DNA from: Peronospora farinosa
Taxonomy: Eukaryota; Oomycota; Peronosporomycetes; Peronosporales; Peronosporaceae
Direction: 5' to 3'
Assembly: GCA_947646735.1 (NCBI GenBank)
Contig: CANTFK010000980.1
Span: forward strand, 434,001-498,000
DNA: 64,000 nt
Position 1 is the first letter of the stretch. Every line of letters starts with the position of its first letter. The position numbers were made by a program, and so were the translations under genes. Below are positions 58,258 through 64,000 of this stretch, one piece after another. A model generated the notes under the pieces. The model was not told where the DNA came from and did no database searches. It saw only the letters and a program-made list of their open reading frames with translations.

Positions 58258-58838
58258 TGTAATCTAGTTACACGTAAACATTAAGTAATACACTTAAGGT
58301 TTGGTCTAAAAGTATCCATGATTACTTTTGACCTGTGATACACAAATGTGATCCACCCTCGTGAATGTGATATCCATTGATGGATTCGCATGAGAAGGGA
58401 TGACGCTAGTTGAAGCTAGGCATCGCGACGTCTCAGAAGGACGTCAGTTGCGATCTTAAATCTAGATTTAAGATCATGCGACAGGATACGCTTCTAAAGA
58501 GTCGCGTATCCGATCTATATACATATATAGCCAATCAGTAGTTAAGTACATATTTAGTTATAATTCATTAAATATAGCTCAGTCTTGAATTTGCTAAACA
58601 CCGAAGCACCACGCACGAGAAGTCGAAAAACTTCTGCGTGACGTCGGTGTTGTAAGCGTTAAAGAGTTCGTTGCACTCTCGCTTAAGCGAGAGGCAACTG
58701 GTGGTACGACTGCTTAAGCAGTCGACCAACCTCCTAACCACCCTCGCACGCGAAGGTAAGACGGTCTACCGCTTCTTCGCTTGTGCATAAGGTGTGTGCT
58801 AGTAGCACGGGGCAACTTCTTAGAAGTGCCCGTCTACA
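58258..58838 (+). repeat. LTR of A'' (581 bp, undeleted form)
   Basis: TGTAATCTAG...GTCTACA. Shares the last 190 bp closely with the A 5' LTR, including CTCTCGCTTAAGCGAGAG, and adds about 230 bp lacking from it. Several further palindromes are visible. Confidence 0.85.
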
Positions 58839-59055
58839 TTTTTCTTTGCATACTCGATCCTGTGGCCACACAAGCAACTAACGAGAACATCGAAGTCATC
58901 AGTCCGAGTCCGTAAATAAGTTTAAGCATGCAAAGCTCAGGCGGCGACACGGAAGGTCCGAGATCGTCCACGACTTCATGCCGCTTGAACTCGTGACGCA
59001 CCATTCGTATTTAGCGAAAATTGACACTGTACATTCCAGCAGTAACGTTAACAAA
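58839..59055. other. 5' flank of the DUF389 gene
   Basis: Promoter/leader; an in-frame upstream ATG at 58978 would add 26 residues to the next gene. Confidence 0.4.
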
Positions 59056-60589
59056 ATGAAGCTCTTCCAGCTCACGCTGCCCAACGAGCAGCACGGAAAG
59101 GCGCGTGTGTTGCGCCATCTTCCTCTCCTTTTCACCTCTACTGACTTGCATTTTTGTCTTGCTGCTCCAGGTTGTATCCGTGCTGCAAGACGACCTCAAG
59201 CTGGATAATGTGACGAGCGTGGAGGCACGCACGTCGTCCATAGTGACGTTTCGTGTGGAGGACAAAGAGATGCAGGCGATCCTCAACAAGCTGCAGCTCA
59301 TGGGCGTTGGCGTCCAGTTTGGCTTCTGCGACGTCATGTCACTCACGCCAGGCACTACCATGCTCAAGCGTAATCGCAACAAGAAGAAGAAGCGCAGCGT
59401 TGGCCGGATTCTTGAACGGAACACCGACGTGGGGACCGCAGTACCTGTGGCTGAGATGTATGCGCATATTGAAGCAAATTCAACTCTTTCCAGGGACTCT
59501 ATGGTGATGCTGCTGATTTCTTCGTACGTCGAAAGTGTCACATGTCTTGATATTGTCATTGGTGATGCATCTTCGTTCTAAACGTAGGTCGATTGCTGGA
59601 ATCGGTCTAGCTGGAGATTCGAGCGTGAGACTCGCTGGATTATTGTTTTGTATATTGCTGGCCAATGCTAGAAACTAATGTTGGTGTGAAACTTGTGGTA
59701 GACTTACGTCGTTGCCTCTATGCTTCTATCTCCGATGATGGTATGATTACTTTGCATTGAAAAGAATGTTTGGCGCGGGAATTTCTAATGTGGTGCCATT
59801 GGTAGGGGCCAATTTTGGGCTGTGCTTTTGGATTTGCCCTTCGGGATAAAAATCTCTTTATCAACGGAATGCTGAATGAGCTTTTTGCGCTGGTACGTTT
59901 GCTTCAAAATTGTTTCTTCTCAAGCTTGATCCGTCTGAATGACTACCGTAACTTTTTTGCTTGCAACTCACATTTTGTGCAGACAATTACTTTCCTACTG
60001 GGTATCATGATTGGTGCTTTTCTAAGTCCTTATGCAGTGGCATTGAATTGGCCAACAGCTGAAATGCGCCAGCGAGGGCAAGCTATTCAATTATTGTTCG
60101 GCGCAATTGTTGCCGCGCTTTCAGGTACTGGTGCTGCACTGGCTGAGTCAAACGCAAACATTTCTTCCGTTGTTGGGGTCGCCATCGCCGCGGCATTGCT
60201 TCCGCCTACTGTTAACTTCGGAATTTGTGTTTCGTATATTATGTTCGGTCAGTACTTCGTGGTACGTGTTGATTACTGCCTTCTTGAAGGGGCTTTGCCA
60301 TGCCTAAAAATTGAATGATATATGTGATGGATATCGGATAATGCATGTACTATAGACGGACGATGTCATCGGAGAAGAGCAAAAAATTATCTTTTACGAA
60401 ATTGCTATGGGAAGTCTGATGCTCCTGTGGATTAACGTTATCCTCATCTACGTCACTGCAGTTTTGGTGTTTAAAATCAAAAAGGTAGATCAGTTTCAAT
60501 TGATCCGGCGAATTGATGAAGGTGCATGGCGAAACCTTCCTCGTGTGCAGAGATCTCCCGCCCATAGAGACATACCTGCCAAGCACTAA
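59056..60589 (+). CDS. DUF389 family multipass membrane protein, at least seven exons
   Basis: Exons 59056-59106, 59171-59523, 59588-59624, 59702-59740, 59806-59892, 59983-60261 and 60356-60589. Every junction is GT/AG and closes in phase, including two mini-exons of 37 and 39 bp. The start is MKLFQLTLPNEQHGKAR; a soluble N-terminal domain follows (VEDKEMQAILNKLQLMGVG). The hydrophobic DUF389 domain comes next, with SIAGIGLAG, VVASMLLSPMMGPILG, TITFLLGIMIGAFLSPYAVA, a SGTGAALAESNANISSVVGV helix and AAALLPPTVNFGI. Function of the family is unknown; a transporter-like role is only suspected. The 3' end is uncertain: the frame stops at 60589, but an Arg-rich frame at 60661-60843 could be a further exon. 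Confidence 0.8.
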
Positions 60590-61841
60590 CAGGTAAAAAG
60601 TAGTGAACGTGCCTCCACTCCAGCGCGCACGATGAAGAGGTCCAGAGTTTTGTATCTTCTGTGCGGAAGAATGGACGCAAGCGGCCGCCAATGCGCCGGC
60701 GGCGATTTCAGCCGCTAGTAGACACGGATGAGATGGAGCCAAGCAGAGTAATGCCGACGCAGTGTGAATCGATTTCATCAATGGACAAATTAAGCATAGT
60801 GAGTTGTCTACATTCAGCTTTATCCTTATTTATGAACCTCTGACACAAGGCAGATCTCTTGCTGCCTGACCACTCAGAAGTGTTTGTATATGAGCAGCGG
60901 TTACTTAAAGTCTCAGGCCACCTATTAAGAGGCTCGAACTCATTTATAGCCCATTGGTTTGCAGATGACATTCGAAACCTTGCTGCAGCCACAGCATTCG
61001 TGACCAACGAAACGATAATTTTCTCGAAATATGCATCGGCATACCGGATGCTTGGATAGTATCACATGCACTGCGAGACATAAGAAAGGTTTGTACCTGT
61101 CATCATTTCAAAAGCGATACCCATATGTAATCTAGATATCAATCTCCCCAGGGCAATAAACTACTAGAAAACCAAAGCGTGCCTCATCCTTTTAGTAACG
61201 TGATTCACAACTTGCGAGCAAAAATCGGTAAATGCCACAAATTCGCAAGCACTTTGCAAAAATTCAATATTCTTTGTCGTGGTAATAATGCGTATGGTAA
61301 ATCCGGAAAAATCCAAGCTGTGCGTCTGTCCGTTTCTGTTTTCCTTCACTGTGCACTGATTAAATCTCTTCTATCACCAACGCTCTCGAATGTTACCAAA
61401 ACATTCTTTAACAAGGATATCAACCAAGACCCGTACATTCCGTCGTACATGAGAAGAGAGGAGATGCTGCAAGTATCTCGAGAATATCAACCTGCTTGTA
61501 TAAATTACCAAAAAAGCGCTGCTATTGAGTCCAAACGATGTAGAAACTCAGGCAAGTGCCCCAGGGTGATCGTTATCCTAACTTTGACTGAAAAGTCGTC
61601 ATACAGACAAAACTCCAGTAGTTCAAATGTGGCTGCATTACTCACAACACGCAGCATGCAGAATCGTTATCCAGTCGTGCTGTATGTGCACGCTACCGCA
61701 ACAGTGACGCTTACAGAATAGCGATCCACCGTGGATGACACGCCAAAGCCATTCAAGACGATTAATCATTGTACAGGATCTGTTTACAAGGCGTCTCTTC
61801 CATATGAATACACTCCAATGACCACGACCATGACACGAATT
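60590..61841. other. Intergenic or unresolved 3' exons
   Basis: The open frame up to 60843 (KNGRKRPPMRRRRFQPL) may belong to the DUF389 gene. The 180-codon frame at 61179-61721 starts with GTG and resembles nothing I know. Otherwise nothing seen. Confidence 0.4.
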
Positions 61842-62549
61842 TTAGATGTCTTTGTAAATCAGGTCATACTGTAGGATATGTGACTTTTCAATCGGACAAG
61901 GCACAATTGACTTTCCGTGTTTCGCACCTCGGTAAACAACCTGCCAATCGAGGAGGAAAAGTGACACGTCAGGTCAATCCATGCAAAGTAGCCACAGATA
62001 CGCATTAATTGACGCACCTCCACGAGGTCGATAAAGTCTTGTTTCGTCCGAAAAGCACCAATAAACTTCGTGTTGTCGGGTGTACTATGCCATTTCGATG
62101 CAAAAATCATAGAATATGTGATAAAATTAGACACTGTAACAGCTCCTCAGCAATCGTGACATGTCCCACAGCCATCTCAACACGTACCCGTAGTCCACTT
62201 TCATGTGCTTTCCATTGACGAAGAAAATTGTGGCGGGGATGAGCGTGATGTCAAAGTACTGACAGTAGATAGGAACATAATCTGCCTCCACCATACACAC
62301 CCTTGCCATTCTGGACAGCTCGCGTTCGCATCTCGCCAGCTACAAAGCCGCACAAGACCCAAAGACATCACATGACACATGACGAACAGAGCGCACACCA
62401 CTTCGATGACGTACGATATCGTCCTGCTGTAAACATGAAGTCTCAGACGCTCGACCGAAACGAAGCACCAGTACGCGATTTTTGGTGCTGCGAATGGCAT
62501 CATCCACCGCAGACTTGCCCAGGAGCTGCTCCAGTAAGAGAGAAGACAT
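61842..62549 (-). CDS. TXNL4B: TXNL4B / Dim1-like spliceosomal thioredoxin-fold protein, four exons
   Basis: Exons 62549-62415, 62339-62188, 62084-62018 and 61940-61842, GT/AG with closing phases, 150 residues (human 149). Marks are [58 protein letters not shown] and the ending [13 protein letters not shown]...YDLIYKDI. Cys at the thioredoxin position is retained in ETSCLQ. The family acts in pre-mRNA splicing and cell-cycle progression. Divergent from RPA1 with under 200 bp between the starts. Confidence 0.92.
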
Positions 62550-62712
62550 GTCAACTAGTCGAATCCCCGCTTTTGTGACCTCTAGTTGCTGCGCTATTTC
62601 TTACTTTTTATGCTAAATATTTTAATCATAATAAAAAATATGTAAGAAACTTTTATGCCCATTTCGATTAAACAAATTACAAAAAAAACTCAAAAATATT
62701 CGGAAAAGCTAA

Positions 62713-62724
62713 TTTGGCGCCAAA
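62713..62724. promoter_or_regulatory. Palindromic E2F-like site before RPA1
   Basis: TTTGGCGCCAAA, a perfect double TTTSSCGC consensus, 21 bp upstream of the RPA1 ATG and about 165 bp upstream of the TXNL4B ATG. Confidence 0.6.
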
Positions 62725-62745
62725 ACAGATTCCACCCAGAGACGT

Positions 62746-64000
62746 ATGGTGAACCTCACGCCCAACGCTGTGTCGATGATTTATAACAACCAGACGCCTG
62801 ACGGCTTTGAGCCGTGGCTACAGATCATCGACACCAAGAAGATAAAACCGGCTAGTGGTGCAGGCGGCGACCGATATCGGTACGACGAGGAGCAGACTGA
62901 TTTGATAGACAGTCAGCTAGCTTGCTAACTTGATATATGTATTGCCTCCAACCGTGCAGCATTGTTCTGTCCGATGGCACGTCTTATATTAGCGGAATGC
63001 TAGCGACGCAGCTGGCACCGGTACGTTCTGATCTCTACAAGCCTCTAATGGCTGCTTGTAGTCTCTTTTGATATTTATTTCTTCTTCATGTGTGACAGAT
63101 GATGGAAAACGAAAGTCTGAAGACGAATTACGTGCTGCAGCTCAAGGATTTCTTGCGCAATGAAGTACAGGGTCGTAGGATCCTCATTGTACTCAGCATC
63201 GGCGACATCGTGCCCGCCTTTGACCGCATTGGCTCCCCTATGAACATCGAAGGCGCCAAGGGCCCGTCTGTTCCACCTGCTCCTGCAGCTAATGCTCCAC
63301 CCCTGGCAGCTCTTGGAGCGAGGCCCACCGCGGTGCAAACTGCCTACCAGCAGCCACAAGCTTGTGTTAGCCAGTACAAGCAGCCTTCTTCTGCTCCGTC
63401 GAGCTACGTGCCGCCTAAGTCTGCCGTATCGGCATACAACCGCGGTCCTGTCGTACGTCAGGACCCAAATATTCGGCTTTCAGATATTCAAAGCTTGAAC
63501 CCTTATGCTGGCGGACGATGGACCATTAAGGCTCGAGTAACGACCCGTGCCCCGATAAAGAACTGGAGCAATGCGCGCGGCTCCGGCAAGCTATTCAGTG
63601 TTGATTTGTTAGACGCAAAGGGTGGTGAGATACGTGCCACTTTCTTTAAAGACGGCGTGGACAAGTTTTACGAAATGCTGCGTCCAGGTGGTGTCTTCTA
63701 CTTTTCTGGTGGCAAGATAAAGATGGCCAATCGCCGCTTCTCCTCGGTTGACAACGACTATGAGGTGACATTTGACACGCATTCAGAAATATCTCCAGCC
63801 CCAGAGGACGGACAAATTTCACAAATGCAATACTTCTTTAAGAAAATCGCTGAAATCGAAAACGTGCCTGCCGACACGAATGTGGACGTCATTGGTATCG
63901 TGCGTGACGTGGGCCAAGTTAATGAAATCACGTCAAAGGCCGGCAAGCAGCTGTTCAAACGCGATATTTCGCTCGTTGACGACTCCAACGCTGAGATTAA
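62746..64000 (+). CDS. RPA1: RPA1, large subunit of replication protein A (3' end beyond window)
   Basis: RPA coats single-stranded DNA in replication and repair. Exons 62746-62879, 62960-63020 and 63099-beyond 64000, with GT/AG introns of 80 and 78 bp in phase. The N-terminal OB fold (IVLSDGTSYISGMLATQLAP, ILIVLSIGDIVPAFDRIG) is followed by a Pro/Ala/Gln-rich linker. DNA-binding domain A begins at IQSLNPYAGGRWTIKARVT and includes LFSVDLLDAKGGEIRATFF, and domain B starts at NVDVIGIVRDVGQ. Domain B is cut by the window; domain C with its zinc ribbon is outside. Confidence 0.95.

Larger units (their letters stand above)
57899..58838 (+). mobile_element. Element A'': 3' remnant of an A-type element
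   Basis: Begins within the antisense ORF region of an A-type element, where D sits, and continues to a purine tract (about 58243-58257) and a full LTR. The missing left part was lost or rearranged. Confidence 0.85.

Noticed and set aside
24846..58838. One giant composite element bounded by the outer A-type LTRs
   Set aside because: The outer LTRs differ in length and sequence and lack a matching target-site duplication; separate insertions plus rearrangement fit better.
59769..59781. E2F-like TTTGGCGCGGGAA
   Set aside because: Lies inside an intron of the DUF389 gene; a single match without promoter context is not evidence.
61179..61721. 180-codon open frame on the plus strand
   Set aside because: Starts with GTG, has no recognisable domain, unusual composition, and no splice logic with its neighbours; not called as a gene.

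Overview
The window looks like nuclear DNA of an oomycete, most likely a Peronosporales plant pathogen of the Phytophthora/downy mildew type. The evidence is the mix of compact genes with short GT-AG introns (about 75-110 bp), a Crinkler-type effector C-terminus at the left edge, chromodomain-bearing Ty3/gypsy elements, and housekeeping proteins with the sequence character of oomycete orthologues. I see no rRNA, tRNA or CRISPR.

Layout. (1) 1-6.7 kb is a graveyard: the 3' part of a Crinkler with a restriction-endonuclease-like domain, then degraded copies of SPT5 (minus), of the fusion gene found intact at 14.9 kb (plus), and of COG2 (minus). (2) 6.7-24.2 kb is a compact block of genes: a carnitine/choline acyltransferase, the spliceosomal SmE protein, the GARP tethering subunit VPS54 (8 exons), a remarkable PPCS-like + class 3 lipase + CCHC zinc-knuckle fusion, a GNB1L/ASA1-type WD40 protein, the ER Hsp70 exchange factor SIL1, the peroxin PEX2, and a divergent histone H3/H4 pair. 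(3) 24.8-58.8 kb is a 34-kb nest of Ty3/gypsy chromoviruses. Element A (plus) is joined to an oppositely oriented element E; then come an inverted second copy of part of A (A'), element B with both LTRs, a truncated D-type element C sharing an LTR with element D, and a 3' remnant of an A-type element (A''). (4) 58.9-64 kb returns to single-copy genes: a DUF389 membrane protein, a Dim1-like TXNL4B, and RPA1, which runs off the window.

How they fit. The host genes are ordinary cell biology (RNA splicing, Golgi/peroxisome/ER trafficking, chromatin, replication) with no operon-like logic. Exons were placed by reading splice sites and checking that phases close. The two S-phase loci (H3/H4 and RPA1) carry E2F-like sites, and both histone genes end in the same 6-bp-stem/4-nt-loop hairpin.

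Most unusual are the retroelements. The B, C and D elements carry, between integrase and 3' LTR, a long antisense reading frame whose protein sequence is conserved between diverged copies. In D it has a C-x2-H-x4-C-x2-C motif, an Arg/Ser tract and a downstream coiled coil, and it lies opposite the chromodomain coding region. A-type elements have an antisense frame in the same place with a different N-terminus. B and D also share a textbook -1 frameshift signal (slippery A_AAA_AAC, 8-nt spacer, 8-bp stem) at the gag/pol junction; A retains a recognisable variant.
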